A stretch of DNA of 55,755 bases from Treponema sp. UBA4692 (GTDB taxonomy: Bacteria > Spirochaetota > Spirochaetia > Treponematales > Treponemataceae), in contig DHKO01000025.1 of NCBI GenBank assembly GCA_002404895.1, positions 1-55,755 on the forward strand, written 5' to 3'. Below, in pieces: positions 32,893 through 41,657 of this stretch. Below the pieces are notes generated by a model. It searched no databases. It was not told where the DNA came from and saw nothing but the letters and a program-made list of their open reading frames with translations. The position numbers and the translations under genes were made by a program. Numbering within the stretch: the first letter of the stretch is position 1; every line of letters begins with the position of its first letter.

Positions 32893-33003
32893 TTTTTAAG
32901 GCGTTGCTTCGTTCGCGTTGCTCACTCAGCCGAGGCTTTCGCGATTCCGCCGCAGAGCTTCATTCCTCAGCACGCTTCGGAACGGCTCCGCCATCCGTGG
33001 CGG
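32893..33003. repeat. GC-rich palindrome patch inside the division operon
   Basis: The ftsL-murF gap is not coding. It carries a run of small GC-rich palindromes ending in CCGCC-ATCCGT-GGCGG (32988-33003), whose core GCC-ATCCGT-GGC is the same as in the hairpin at 10294. ACGGCT precedes it, as at 6857. Composition differs sharply from the AT-rich flanks. Confidence 0.65.
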
Positions 33004-33007
33004 TGTT

Positions 33008-33289
33008 TTATTTTATCTCCACCCGGACAATGTCTTCCGACTTTGCCTTGTGCATTCCAAGCTCGTTTTCGGCAAGGTTTTCAATCCTGTCAGAGCTTGA
33101 AAGCATGCTTATGTCGGAAATCAGCTTTTTGTTGTTTTCCACAAGCTCCTGCTGCTTTGCTTCAAGCTCGGCAAGCTCTTTTTGAAGCTTTGCGTAGCGT
33201 TTCGACTGAACCGCATCAAGCACAAGAAGAGCCGGAATCAGAACCGCGGCAACGTAAGCCAGCAATTTAAATTTCGTCTCGCTTTTCAT
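33008..33289 (-). CDS. ftsL: FtsL-like cell division protein
   Basis: 93 residues: short basic N-terminus, one membrane helix (about 7-24, FKLLAYVAAVLIPALLVLDA), a coiled coil (KLQKELAELEAKQQELVENNKKL) and a tail with RIENLAENELGMHKAKSEDIV, the pattern shared by FtsL and DivIC. The position between rsmH and murF points to FtsL. ATG 33289 shares one base with the rsmH stop and has AGGAGG seven bases upstream; a GTG one codon earlier is possible. Part of FtsQLB in the periplasm. Confidence 0.82.
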   Translation of the reverse strand: MKSETKFKLLAYVAAVLIPALLVLDAVQSKRYAKLQKELAELEAKQQELVENNKKLISDISMLSSSDRIENLAENELGMHKAKSEDIVRVEIK

Positions 33290-34284
33290 CACATCGCCTC
33301 CTGCTCAATCTGAAGAAGATGCATTTCGCTCGCGTCGCGGAGCTTTCTCACCACGCGGAGCTTTGCCGAGCGGCTCGGAGAATTCGTCTTTATCTCTTCG
33401 CTTGAAGGCTCAACAGGCTTTCTCGTCAAAATTTCAGCGCATGGAGTTCCGCCGCAAGTGCATTGCGCCTGCTCAGGCGGGCAAACACATTTTTTCCCAA
33501 GATTTCTGAAATAGTTTTTCACAATCCGGTCTTCAAGGCTATGAAAAGTAATCACGCCCATTTTTCCGCCAACTTTCAAGTCGTTGAACGCCGCGTGCAG
33601 AGCCTCGGGAAGCCTTCTTAGTTCAGAATTCACCGCGATTCTCAATGCCTGAAAAGTTCTCGTCGCTGGATGAATCGCTCCGTGGCGGTAATTTCCGGGA
33701 ACTGCGTTGTAAATTATGTCTGCGAGCTGCTTTGACGACTCGATTTTCTGGCTTTTTCGCTCCTCGCAGATTGCCCGCGCGATTCTTCTTGAATATTTTT
33801 CGTCGCTGTAAAGATAAATCAGATTCGCAAGCTCTTCCTCGCGCATATTGTTGCAAATATCCGCCGCGCTTTCTCCACTTTCCGCGTTAAGGCGCATATC
33901 GAGAGGCTCGTCATATCTAAAAGAAAATCCTCTTCCTGATTTTTCGTAATGATAGACAGAGATTCCCAAGTCAAAAAGAATAATATCAGGCTTTTCTTTA
34001 TCGGCAGGATAATTCTTGTAAAAATCGTTGAACCAGCCGTTGAAAAATTCCATTCTGCCGCCGTAAACAGAAAGTCGCTCACGCGCGCGCAACTGAATGT
34101 CCTTGTCGCGGTCAAGTCCGAGAATATGAAGATTTGGGAATTTTGACAAAAACGCGTTTGAATGTCCGCCTTCGCCGAGCGTAGAATCAATCATAAATGC
34201 GTTTTTTTCGAAAGTCTCCCCGACCGGGCTTAGATATTCCAAGCACTCGTTAAGGAGAACAGGAGTATGAACGATTTCCACCTT
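33289..34284 (-). CDS. rsmH: 16S rRNA (cytosine-1402-N4)-methyltransferase
   Basis: 331 residues from a GTG at 34284, giving MEIVHTPVLLNECLEYL, the usual family start; a TTG at 34305 would add seven residues but has a poorer ribosome site. The SAM-binding motif is MIDSTLGEGGHSNAFL, then ILGLDRDKDIQLRA and DIILFDLGISVYHYE. HPATRTFQALRIAVN and GVITFHSLEDRIVKNYF close the family pattern. A Cys cluster (KKCVCPPEQAQCTCGGTPC) near the C-terminus matches MraW proteins. It methylates C1402 of 16S rRNA. Confidence 0.93.
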   Translation of the reverse strand, partial: KVEIVHTPVLLNECLEYLSPVGETFEKNAFMIDSTLGEGGHSNAFLSKFPNLHILGLDRDKDIQLRARERLSVYGGRMEFFNGWFNDFYKNYPADKEKPDIILFDLGISVYHYEKSGRGFSFRYDEPLDMRLNAESGESAADICNNMREEELANLIYLYSDEKYSRRIARAICEERKSQKIESSKQLADIIYNAVPGNYRHGAIHPATRTFQALRIAVNSELRRLPEALHAAFNDLKVGGKMGVITFHSLEDRIVKNYFRNLGKKCVCPPEQAQCTCGGTPCAEILTRKPVEPSSEEIKTNSPSRSAKLRVVRKLRDASEMHLLQIEQEAM

Positions 34285-34368
34285 TTTGCTATCCCTTGTT
34301 TTCAAGGCAGCAGCATTGCCCCGAAAATAAAATCACGTTTTTGAAAAAATCAGTCTAAAACTTCCGCC

Positions 34369-34824
34369 TTAAAAACTGATGTTGCCCAAGGCTTCAGCGG
34401 CATCTGCAAGACTTTCCTCATTCTTTTCCAGATACTTGCTGTATTCAGACGCGTCCCAAAGTTCTATATATCTGTTGATTCCAAGAAGAACACAGTCCTT
34501 TGAAAGATTTGCGTAAGCCCGGAGACTTTGCGGGATAGAAACCCGGCCGGATTTATCAAGCTCCACTTCCTGGGCAGGCCCGATAAAATGACGAAGCACA
34601 AGATTGTTTTTCGCATTGAAAGGAGATGCGCTCTCCATAATCTTTGCCGAAATATTTTTCCATTCATCGAGAGTGTAAAGCCATAAGCAGCGGTCAATCG
34701 CCTGCGTGATGATGAGCACGTTTTTTTCTGAATCTTTGAATAATTCATTCCGCAATTTTGTCGGAAAAAGGATTCTTCCTTTCTCGTCCAAAGTGTTGCG
34801 GTACTCACCAGTCAGCAGCTCCAT
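34369..34824 (-). CDS. mraZ: Transcriptional regulator MraZ
   Basis: 151 residues from ATG 34824 (MELLTGEYRNTLDEKGRILFP), the classic first MraZ/AbrB-like half; the second repeat is FIGPAQEVELDKSGRVSIPQSLRAYANL with GINRYIELWD after it. The DxKGR and DKSGR motifs that contact DNA are intact. An upstream GTG at 34839 falls in the MraZ box and is not used here. It represses its own operon by binding the repeats immediately before the gene. The C-terminal 20 residues are an acidic helix. Confidence 0.94.
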   Translation of the reverse strand: MELLTGEYRNTLDEKGRILFPTKLRNELFKDSEKNVLIITQAIDRCLWLYTLDEWKNISAKIMESASPFNAKNNLVLRHFIGPAQEVELDKSGRVSIPQSLRAYANLSKDCVLLGINRYIELWDASEYSKYLEKNEESLADAAEALGNISF

Positions 34825-34859
34825 ACCACTTTTTACCACTTACACCCACAATTTCCCAC
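34825..34859 (-). promoter_or_regulatory. MraZ box: four GTGGK repeats at 10-bp spacing
   Basis: On the minus strand GTGGG (34859-34855), GTGGG (34849-34845), GTGGT (34839-34835) and GTGGT (34829-34825) occur at exact 10-bp steps, just upstream of the mraZ ATG and just downstream of the promoter. This is the arrangement of known MraZ operators (TGGGN repeats with 5-bp spacers). It also occupies the place of a ribosome site. Confidence 0.9.
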
Positions 34860-34867
34860 TTGATGAC

Positions 34868-34896
34868 ATTTTAATTACAGAATTTTATAAAGTCAA
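34868..34896 (-). promoter_or_regulatory. Promoter of the mraZ division operon
   Basis: On the minus strand TTGACT (34896-34891), 17 bases, TAAAAT (34873-34868). Transcription should start near 34861, immediately before the first MraZ repeat, so bound MraZ would cover the start site. Confidence 0.85.
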
Positions 34897-34917
34897 TCAA
34901 ATTTCTGCCGATAATCT

Positions 34918-35036
34918 AAAATAAAAATTACATCCTGTAATTTTTATTTTCACGAGAACCTTTGGACATCCTGTCCAGCGAGAATCGGAGATTCTCTTAA
35001 ACAATGTCTGCTTTTAAGTCTCCGTCGGTGGAGACT
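34918..35036. repeat. Series of perfect hairpins upstream of mraZ
   Basis: Four hairpins lie in a row: AAAATAAAAATTA-type arms of 13 bp around the loop CATCCTG (34918-34950), TGGA-CATCCTG-TCCA (34963-34977), GAGAATC-GGA-GATTCTC (34980-34996), and AAGTCTCC-GTCGGT-GGAGACTT (35016-35036). The second to fourth repeat the order of the element at 10239-10313 with different but complementary stems. Confidence 0.8.
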
Positions 35037-35215
35037 TGGATTTGTTGCGCGACGCAACGCTTGCTAGCGTCGCACCGTGCGGCAGATTTGGGAAAAAAAT
35101 TGCAAAACGATTGAATTTCCGCAATGAGATTTGCTTTTGAGGCAGGGAGGCGCAGCCCGATTTTTGCGGAGCGAAGCGGAACAAAAAGCCACCCGAATAT
35201 AAAATAAAAAAAATC
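35037..35215. repeat. GC-rich short palindromes before the 35228 gene
   Basis: No gene is seen. The stretch carries TTGCG-CGA-CGCAA and GCGACGC-N11-GCGTCGC (about 35045-35075), then TTTTTG...CAAAAA arms around GGAGCGAAGCGG (about 35160-35187). It resembles the palindrome patch at 32893 in composition and is followed by AT-rich sequence and the gene start. Confidence 0.5.
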
Positions 35216-35227
35216 ACTGAAAAAATT

Positions 35228-36013
35228 ATGATTAACACTTACAACGAATCCGATTTGCATTTGACTTTAAAAAAAATGTACGCGCTTGAATTCAACGGAA
35301 AAACCGAGGTCAGGCTTGAAGGCGCGGACTGGATTTGCGACATTATCGACGAGAACGGAAACGCGATTGAGATTCAGACTTCAAATCTTTCGGCGCTCAC
35401 TGAAAAGGCGGAATTTATTCTGAAATCGGCAAAAAAGCTTAAAATTGTGCATCCGATTCTTGCGGAAAAATACATTGAAATGCTTGATTCAAACGGAAGC
35501 ACGCTTTATAGGAAAAAAAGCCCGAAAAAAGCGACAATTTACGACTCGCTCCGCGGAATGACGAAAATCTGCACGCTTTTTTTGAACGAAAACTGCACGC
35601 TTGAAGTTCTTTTTGTGCGAGCCACGGAATTCAGGCGGCGAACCGCAAACGAAGTTCAGACGATGAATAAAAGCCGGCGGCACTTGAAAAACTGGATTCC
35701 GGCTGGAAAAAGACTCGAAGAAATACTTGAAAAGAAAATATTTTCAACAAAGAAAGATTTTACGGATTTGCTTTGCGGCGCGGAAAATTATGTAAGCGCG
35801 AAAAACATTGGAGACGAGGCAGAATCAAAAAGAGGACTTTTCCGTGTGTGCGACATTGCTCGCGCAATAAAAGCGAAATCCAGAACGAAGTCCGGCGCAA
35901 AAGACGCAAGATGGGCAAGTCTTCTTGCGTGGATTTTACTGAAAATGAATCTGATTGAAGTCAAAGCGACAAAAGGACGAAGCAAATATTACGGAATTTG
36001 CGACGATGAATAA
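35228..36013 (+). CDS. Unknown protein with PD-(D/E)XK-like N-terminal domain
   Basis: 261 residues; no exact family recalled. The N-terminal part reads LEFNGKTEVRLEGADWICDIIDENGNAIEIQTSNLSALTEK, followed by KKLKIVHPILAEKYI. The pattern of an early Glu, then Asp in CDI and E-x-Q in EIQT, fits the PD-(D/E)XK fold with Gln in place of Lys. The segment RKKSPKKATIYDSLRGMTKICTLF and LEVLFVRATEFRRRTANEVQ are very basic. The C-terminal 80 residues look like a winged-helix domain (CDIARAIKAKSRTK, LLAWILLKMNLIEV). Ribosome site weak. It may be a nucleic-acid-processing protein; there is no partner. Confidence 0.6.
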   Translation: MINTYNESDLHLTLKKMYALEFNGKTEVRLEGADWICDIIDENGNAIEIQTSNLSALTEKAEFILKSAKKLKIVHPILAEKYIEMLDSNGSTLYRKKSPKKATIYDSLRGMTKICTLFLNENCTLEVLFVRATEFRRRTANEVQTMNKSRRHLKNWIPAGKRLEEILEKKIFSTKKDFTDLLCGAENYVSAKNIGDEAESKRGLFRVCDIARAIKAKSRTKSGAKDARWASLLAWILLKMNLIEVKATKGRSKYYGICDDE

Positions 36014-36027
36014 CGCTATTTTTTTAC

Positions 36028-36074
36028 AGATTCTGAAACAAAGCGAGTTCAACAGAACTCGAGTTCAGAATGAC
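36028..36074. repeat. GTCATTC-type inverted repeat, copy 2
   Basis: AGATTCTGAA ... TTCAGAATGAC on the plus strand, with an apex stem GAGTTC-AACA-GAACTC. It lies in the 87-base gap between two convergent genes and could serve as a shared terminator region. Confidence 0.65.
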
Positions 36075-36100
36075 ACGCGTTTTCTCGAAATGCAGCTCTT

Positions 36101-36466
36101 CTACTCCGAACCTGACGATTTTTCTTCGCTTTGCTTCAGCTCGTCTTCTTTGCCCGAAATTTCAGTGCGGATTTTCTCGATTCTCTTTAAAATATCCGAA
36201 ATTTCTCCGTCGTTTCTTGAAACGCTTTCTTTTGATTCCAAGACAAACGATTTGTAAAGAGATTCTCCAAGCAGGATTTTTTCTTTTTTGAGGTCGCTTT
36301 CAAGCTGATGAATTTCGATTTTCAGGACGCTTTCGTCTCCGAATTTCGCGGCGGCTTTTCCAGCCTTGTCAATCGCGTTTTTTGAGACTTCCGCGCCTTT
36401 TTTCAACGCTTTTTTTGAAGCCTGAATTCCTTTTCCAAGATATTCTTTGAGTTCGTCTTTTGTCAT
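36101..36466 (-). CDS. Small coiled-coil protein, 121 residues
   Basis: No signal peptide or membrane helix. The first 45 residues are basic and Ala/Lys-rich (KKALKKGAEVSKNAIDKAGKAAAKFG); the remainder is a long coiled coil (LKIEIHQLESDLKKEKILLGESL...ILKRIEKIRTEISGKEDELKQSEE). I recognise no family. It follows the SpoIIE-type gene by 26 bases on the same strand and is probably co-transcribed. Confidence 0.65.
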   Translation of the reverse strand: MTKDELKEYLGKGIQASKKALKKGAEVSKNAIDKAGKAAAKFGDESVLKIEIHQLESDLKKEKILLGESLYKSFVLESKESVSRNDGEISDILKRIEKIRTEISGKEDELKQSEEKSSGSE

Positions 36467-36492
36467 AATAAAGCCTCTGATTCTATTTTACA

Positions 36493-39400
36493 TCACATTC
36501 GCTCAATTGCAAGCAAAGTTAAATCGTCGCTTTGGCTGTCCTCGCTCACTCCGGTGTAATAAACGTAATTTTGCTCGCCCATATCAACCTTGTTTTTGCA
36601 GTAAAAATCATAACGGCTGAAAGTTTTTTCAAGGAACGCGTCAATCTTGCGGTCGATTTTAACTCCGTCGCCAGAAATTTGAATCAGGCTCTTTGTTTTT
36701 CCGTTCAAAGCAAGCTCCGTTCTTTCAACCTTTCCTGCGCTTTCAGGCTTTTTGTAGATTCTGAAAACTTTTTCAACGGCGGCAAGTGCTGTGATTGCGT
36801 CTTTTATCGTTCCATCGCATTTTTCAAAGTCAAATTCGAGCTTTTCGCCTGAATTCTGGCTGTAATATTTTTTCAGGACATATTTTTTTCTGTTCAAGAC
36901 AGCCTCAACAACATCTTGAACGCGCTTTGCCCCAAGCTGCTCGGAGCGTTCGCCTGCCTTGTGCGTTCCGTGGATTTCGCCAGTTTTCAAGCCCGTCTCT
37001 CTGCACTCTGTTACACTTCCGCTTGAATTTCTGAAATATCTCGTGGACTCTTCGATTCCGTCTGTATAAAGGAAGAGAATATCGTTTTTCTTCAAGCTGA
37101 ATTTTTCGACTTTGTAGCCGCCTTTCATTTCGACCATAAACGAAGGAAGCGGGCCTGCCGCCGGAGACTCGTGCAAGGTCAAGATTTTAACTTTCCGCTC
37201 AGAAGAATCAAAATAATGAACAATATTATCGCCCGCGTTGCTCATGTAAAGGTCGCCGTTTTTTGAGTCAAGAAGGCAGATAATCATCGCTGCGAATTTT
37301 CCCTGCAAGCCAAGCGACTCGATAAAATCGTTTATGTCAACGAGAAGCGAGTTCAGCCTTGTTCCCTGCTTTTTTATGTCCCAGGAATCAAAATATCTTC
37401 TGAAAATCGTGGCGACAATAGTCATAATCAATGCGGCAGGAACTCCGTGTCCCGAAGCGTCGCATTTTATGAACGCGTAATAACGCTCGTCAAGTTTTTT
37501 GTAGTCAAAATAGTCGCCTGAAACTGCGTCCGTTCCCTCGTAATATCCGTAAACCTGAATGTCGTCACCAGACATTTGCGCTGCGGTAGATTTTTCCGCG
37601 CCGTCAGAAAGCAGCGGAATAAAAGCCTTTTGAACTGCCTGGCCGTCAAGATTCACAATGTTCATTTCGGCAGTCTCGGCGCGCGCTTTCGCTTCCTCCG
37701 CCTGCGCTTTCGCCGCTTCCTCGCGTGCCTTTGCCGCGCGCTCTGATTCTTTTTTCGCAAGTTTTTCGTCCCGTGCGCCTTTCACAAGACCTTCAGTCAT
37801 CTCGTTCACAGAGTCTCCCAAAGTGCGAAGCTCATCGTGAGTCTTTATCCTGATTTTGTAGCCGTCGAGATTCTCCTTGTCAGAAGTTTCGGTTATGACT
37901 TTTACGTGCTGAACAACGCGCTTTATCGGATTTACAATCACGGAAGAAAGCAAAATCGCGCAAATCAAGCCGATTAAAGACGCGGCAGCAGCAGCCACAA
38001 CCGCGATTCCAAACGTAAGCTGGTTCGATTTTTCAACCTGCGAGACAAGATTTTCCGTGCTCACTTTCAGGAGAATCAGCGCGTGAAGATAATTTTCCCT
38101 GCCAGCCTGCTCATACAAAACAGGCCAGTAAAACATATATTCGGTGTGCGAGCGTTCAAGCTTGTCATCGTCAAGATGAGGATAAGAGCCAGTAAGCAAA
38201 GATGAAAGCTTGTTAAGCTCAGCAAATTTTTCATCGCTTGAAAGATTCTGATTCGCTTTTAAAAGATTTTTCGCATCGCTTTCAATTCTCTTTGAGATTT
38301 TATCGTACATCTCAAAATTTTTCACGCGGACATTTCCTGCGTCAAAAGCAGGAGCGTCAATTTTCGAGCTGATTTCTTTGTCGTTTGTCGCCCAGACATA
38401 ATCCATCGGAGACGAGCCGTCAGAAAGTTTTTCTCCGTCAATCTGATAGCTCACGATTGTCGCGTAGGAAGCCTCGTCAAAGTTGTCGGTCTGGTTCACG
38501 ATTGAGCCAAGCTCTGTGAGTTTTTCGCGTCCGTCTGGAAGATAAGTCTGAATGCCAGAAGCCATATTTCCCATAACAACATTCACGCGCTCTTTTAGGC
38601 CTGAAATCAGAATTCTCTCCTGCGTGCGGGACATTTCAATTCCAATTGAAAGCGCGACTCCGGCAACGATAAACAAAAGAAGAACCGTTGTAAAAAGCCC
38701 GAGCTTGAATTTAAGCGAGAAGCGCACTTTCAAAGCAGTTTTAAGCTTTCCGTTTTTCTCAATCGTCATAATATCTCCTATAAATTCGCGATGTATTTTT
38801 ACAGCGTCTCCTTTTAAAATCCGTAAAACATCATTTTTGATTTTGACCGCATCCTTGACAGAAAGAACAAGACCTCGAATTGAAAGAACAATTCCAAGCA
38901 GCAAAAACGCCGCCACAAGAACAAGAATCAGCTTTTCCAAGTCAATTCCGTATTTTTGAGGATTCACGTCAAAAGAAATCCAGACAGGCTCAAAATTGTA
39001 CTGCCGCTCGTATTTTACAGTCCCGTTCTCGCCAACAACGAGATTTTTGCTCCAGGACGAAACTCCAAGCCCCGTGTGCCTAATCTGGACTTTGTAGCTT
39101 CCTGCCTTAAGATTTCTGATTTTTATTCCTTCGATTTTTGACTTTCCGCTTTTGTCCTGAACGACAGTAAAATCTTTTTGCGCGAACGAAATTTTCTCGC
39201 CTGAATCTTTTTCAGTCAGGACAACCTCGCTCACAGTTCCGTCGCTTTTGAACTCAAAGCCTGAAATTTCAAGAAAAGCCGTTCCAAAATCATCGATTTC
39301 CGCCTGAACATCATCGATTTTCACAGCCGCCTTGAATTTGTTCAAGAAAACAAAGGCTGTTGCAGGCTCTGAAACGTTTCCCGCAGTGTCTACCGCGCAG

Positions 39401-41619
39401 AGAGAAAAAAGATAAAGTCCGTTGGCGCGGTTTTTGTAGCTTGCGCGCGCATTTTTTCCCAAGATTTTGCTTCCCGGAGACTTTGCGCCAAGCGATTTTT
39501 CAAGATTTTTTTCCAAGATTTCTTCAAGCGATTTTTTGCATTTTTCCTCGCTCATCGAAAGTTTTCTTGTCCGTGAGACTGAAAATTTGTCGTCAAGCTT
39601 TGAAATTTGCGTAAAAGCCCAGGAATAGCCGGCAATTTCCTCGTTCTGCCCGGAATTTTTCCAAGAAAAGGCGACATCGTTTGAAGACGCGAATCCGAAA
39701 TCGTCCTTTGAAAAATAAATACCGCTTGGAGGCAAGGGCGGAGTCACATCATAATAATATTCAATCACCGCAGGCTCTGACCAGTTTCCAGCTCCGTCCA
39801 GAACGCGCGCCTTAAAATAAAGCTTCTGGTCGCCTGAAATATTCTCGTCGATTGCGCCTGAAATTAAGCCTGAATTCGACATACCGGCATTTTCGCCGCC
39901 AGAAAAGCGCGAAAAACTAGAAGCGTGCGTGACGCGGTGGAAAAATTCTGAAAATTCAGATTCAGGCGGATTCTCGTTTTCATCTTGCGTCACAATCGCG
40001 CTGTAGCCAACAATTTCAGAAATATCTTTCGGAAAAATGATTTTCGCTGAAACTTCCTTTTTTCTCGCCCGCTTTCCGGCAGTAAAATTCCGCGCAGACA
40101 AAACAGGCTTTTCAGCAAACGAGTCTGTCTCCAGAAGACAGATTTTGCTTTCCTTTCCCGAAGTCCGCTGCCAGAAAAAGCTCAAATTCTCCTTGCCTTT
40201 CTCGTCCAAAGAGACAACCGGGCAGCCAAACGAAAACGAAGCCCTGCCCGCTTGCCTGCGCCTCAAAGACTCGCTTTCCGCCCATTCAACTCCGAGATTT
40301 TCGTAAAGATAGACGTTATTCGCTCCGTTTCTGTCGTCAAACCAAGACACAAAAAATCTTCCGCCGTACTTAAAAAGATTCGGCCGCCGTCCGTTTCCAT
40401 ACGGATTCAGTTTTTCAACATCGTTTTTATCAGAAATCGTTCCGTCAAGATTAAGAGGCGCGACCATCACAAAAGCCGTCTCGCTAGATTTCTCGGAACG
40501 CTCCCACGCGATTTTCGCTTCTTTTCCGTCGCCCAAGACAAAAGGCCTGAAATTCTTGAAGTCTCCGTAATTTTCGCCGTCAAAAACAGAAATTTCGCCG
40601 GTTACCAAGACAGGCTCTCTCCATATTTCAGAGTCTTTGCCGGAATCCTTAAAAGAACAGTAGATTTGGCTTGATGACGGGTCATTTCCAAGCCAGCCTT
40701 CAAAAAACACAAAATCACGCCCGGAAATTTTCGCAAAAAACGGAGAAAGAGGATTTGAAATGCCGTTTGCAGCAGGAAAAACTTTCAGCCCGCTCCAGTT
40801 TTCGCCGTCCGCGCTTTCAGAATACAAAAGCGAAAAAGACGAATCAGTCAAGCTTTTTCCGCCCTCGCCAAGCGAAACAAAAAGAATGAATCCGCCGCCG
40901 TCCGCAAAAATTCTCGAGGAGACAATGTGCTTTTCCGTGCGCGGAAAATAAAACACGCTCCAGCTTTCAGAATCTTCTTTTGAATAAATTACAGAATCGC
41001 TTTCCGAATTTTCTTTCGTCCTGATGTCTGAGCCGCTCTTAAAAGCCTTTTTTTTGCCGTCATTCAGATTATTTTTCAGAGAATAAACTTTCAGGATTCC
41101 ATTCTGGTCTTCAGGCGAATTTCCATTTTCAAGAGACGAGTCAAGAACCGACACCGCGACAGTTCCGCTTTCAGAAATCGCCGCCGAAAAAATATCGGGA
41201 ACTTTCTCCCCAGAATATGCGATTTTTCCGCCAAGACTTTTTATTCCGCTCCAGTTTTTCGAATTTTCACATTCAGAATAAGAGATTCTAACGTTTTTGC
41301 CTTTCTTGTCTGCCTGCTCAAAAAACACAAATGATTTTTTTCCGCTAGAAACCGCCTGCGGAAAATAAGAGTCGCCTTTCGAAATCTCTTTTGCTTCGTC
41401 CCAGAAAAAAGATTTTTGAACGCCAAGATTTTCAGCCGGAGTCTGTCTCTGACTTTGGACTTGTTTTTGATTTTTCGGCCGCGAAAATGACTGGGACTGC
41501 GCGCCGAGAATTCCGCAAAAAAGAAAAAACGCCGCAAAGGCAAAAAAAGCAAAATCGAGAATTCTATGAGTGTAAAAGCGCGGCAAATGCCTTGAACGCA
41601 ATTTTTTTTCAGAAATCAT
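36493..41619 (-). CDS. Giant membrane SpoIIE-type PP2C phosphatase with sensor region
   Basis: 1708 residues. A membrane/signal helix lies at about 21-40. About 850 periplasmic residues follow, with repeated W/F-rich beta blades suggesting a propeller-like part (about 90-500), then Ig/FN3-like modules (from about 510, with VTPPLPPSGIYFSKDDF). Helices lie at about 892-915, 970-990 and 1200-1225, then HAMP (VNPIKRVVQHVKVI...DELRTLGDSVNEMTEGL), a Lys/Glu/Ala coiled coil, and a SpoIIE domain: GDYFDYKKLDERYYAFIKCDASGHG (near 1388), LYMSNAGDN, LYTDGIEES (near 1519) and a final QSDDLTLLAIERM. About 90 extra residues split the phosphatase end. It should dephosphorylate an anti-anti-sigma-type protein in response to an envelope signal. 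Confidence 0.88.
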   Translation of the reverse strand: MISEKKLRSRHLPRFYTHRILDFAFFAFAAFFLFCGILGAQSQSFSRPKNQKQVQSQRQTPAENLGVQKSFFWDEAKEISKGDSYFPQAVSSGKKSFVFFEQADKKGKNVRISYSECENSKNWSGIKSLGGKIAYSGEKVPDIFSAAISESGTVAVSVLDSSLENGNSPEDQNGILKVYSLKNNLNDGKKKAFKSGSDIRTKENSESDSVIYSKEDSESWSVFYFPRTEKHIVSSRIFADGGGFILFVSLGEGGKSLTDSSFSLLYSESADGENWSGLKVFPAANGISNPLSPFFAKISGRDFVFFEGWLGNDPSSSQIYCSFKDSGKDSEIWREPVLVTGEISVFDGENYGDFKNFRPFVLGDGKEAKIAWERSEKSSETAFVMVAPLNLDGTISDKNDVEKLNPYGNGRRPNLFKYGGRFFVSWFDDRNGANNVYLYENLGVEWAESESLRRRQAGRASFSFGCPVVSLDEKGKENLSFFWQRTSGKESKICLLETDSFAEKPVLSARNFTAGKRARKKEVSAKIIFPKDISEIVGYSAIVTQDENENPPESEFSEFFHRVTHASSFSRFSGGENAGMSNSGLISGAIDENISGDQKLYFKARVLDGAGNWSEPAVIEYYYDVTPPLPPSGIYFSKDDFGFASSNDVAFSWKNSGQNEEIAGYSWAFTQISKLDDKFSVSRTRKLSMSEEKCKKSLEEILEKNLEKSLGAKSPGSKILGKNARASYKNRANGLYLFSLCAVDTAGNVSEPATAFVFLNKFKAAVKIDDVQAEIDDFGTAFLEISGFEFKSDGTVSEVVLTEKDSGEKISFAQKDFTVVQDKSGKSKIEGIKIRNLKAGSYKVQIRHTGLGVSSWSKNLVVGENGTVKYERQYNFEPVWISFDVNPQKYGIDLEKLILVLVAAFLLLGIVLSIRGLVLSVKDAVKIKNDVLRILKGDAVKIHREFIGDIMTIEKNGKLKTALKVRFSLKFKLGLFTTVLLLFIVAGVALSIGIEMSRTQERILISGLKERVNVVMGNMASGIQTYLPDGREKLTELGSIVNQTDNFDEASYATIVSYQIDGEKLSDGSSPMDYVWATNDKEISSKIDAPAFDAGNVRVKNFEMYDKISKRIESDAKNLLKANQNLSSDEKFAELNKLSSLLTGSYPHLDDDKLERSHTEYMFYWPVLYEQAGRENYLHALILLKVSTENLVSQVEKSNQLTFGIAVVAAAAASLIGLICAILLSSVIVNPIKRVVQHVKVITETSDKENLDGYKIRIKTHDELRTLGDSVNEMTEGLVKGARDEKLAKKESERAAKAREEAAKAQAEEAKARAETAEMNIVNLDGQAVQKAFIPLLSDGAEKSTAAQMSGDDIQVYGYYEGTDAVSGDYFDYKKLDERYYAFIKCDASGHGVPAALIMTIVATIFRRYFDSWDIKKQGTRLNSLLVDINDFIESLGLQGKFAAMIICLLDSKNGDLYMSNAGDNIVHYFDSSERKVKILTLHESPAAGPLPSFMVEMKGGYKVEKFSLKKNDILFLYTDGIEESTRYFRNSSGSVTECRETGLKTGEIHGTHKAGERSEQLGAKRVQDVVEAVLNRKKYVLKKYYSQNSGEKLEFDFEKCDGTIKDAITALAAVEKVFRIYKKPESAGKVERTELALNGKTKSLIQISGDGVKIDRKIDAFLEKTFSRYDFYCKNKVDMGEQNYVYYTGVSEDSQSDDLTLLAIERM

Positions 41620-41657
41620 TTTTATTTTTCCTGTTTTTTAATTCAAACATTATCCGT

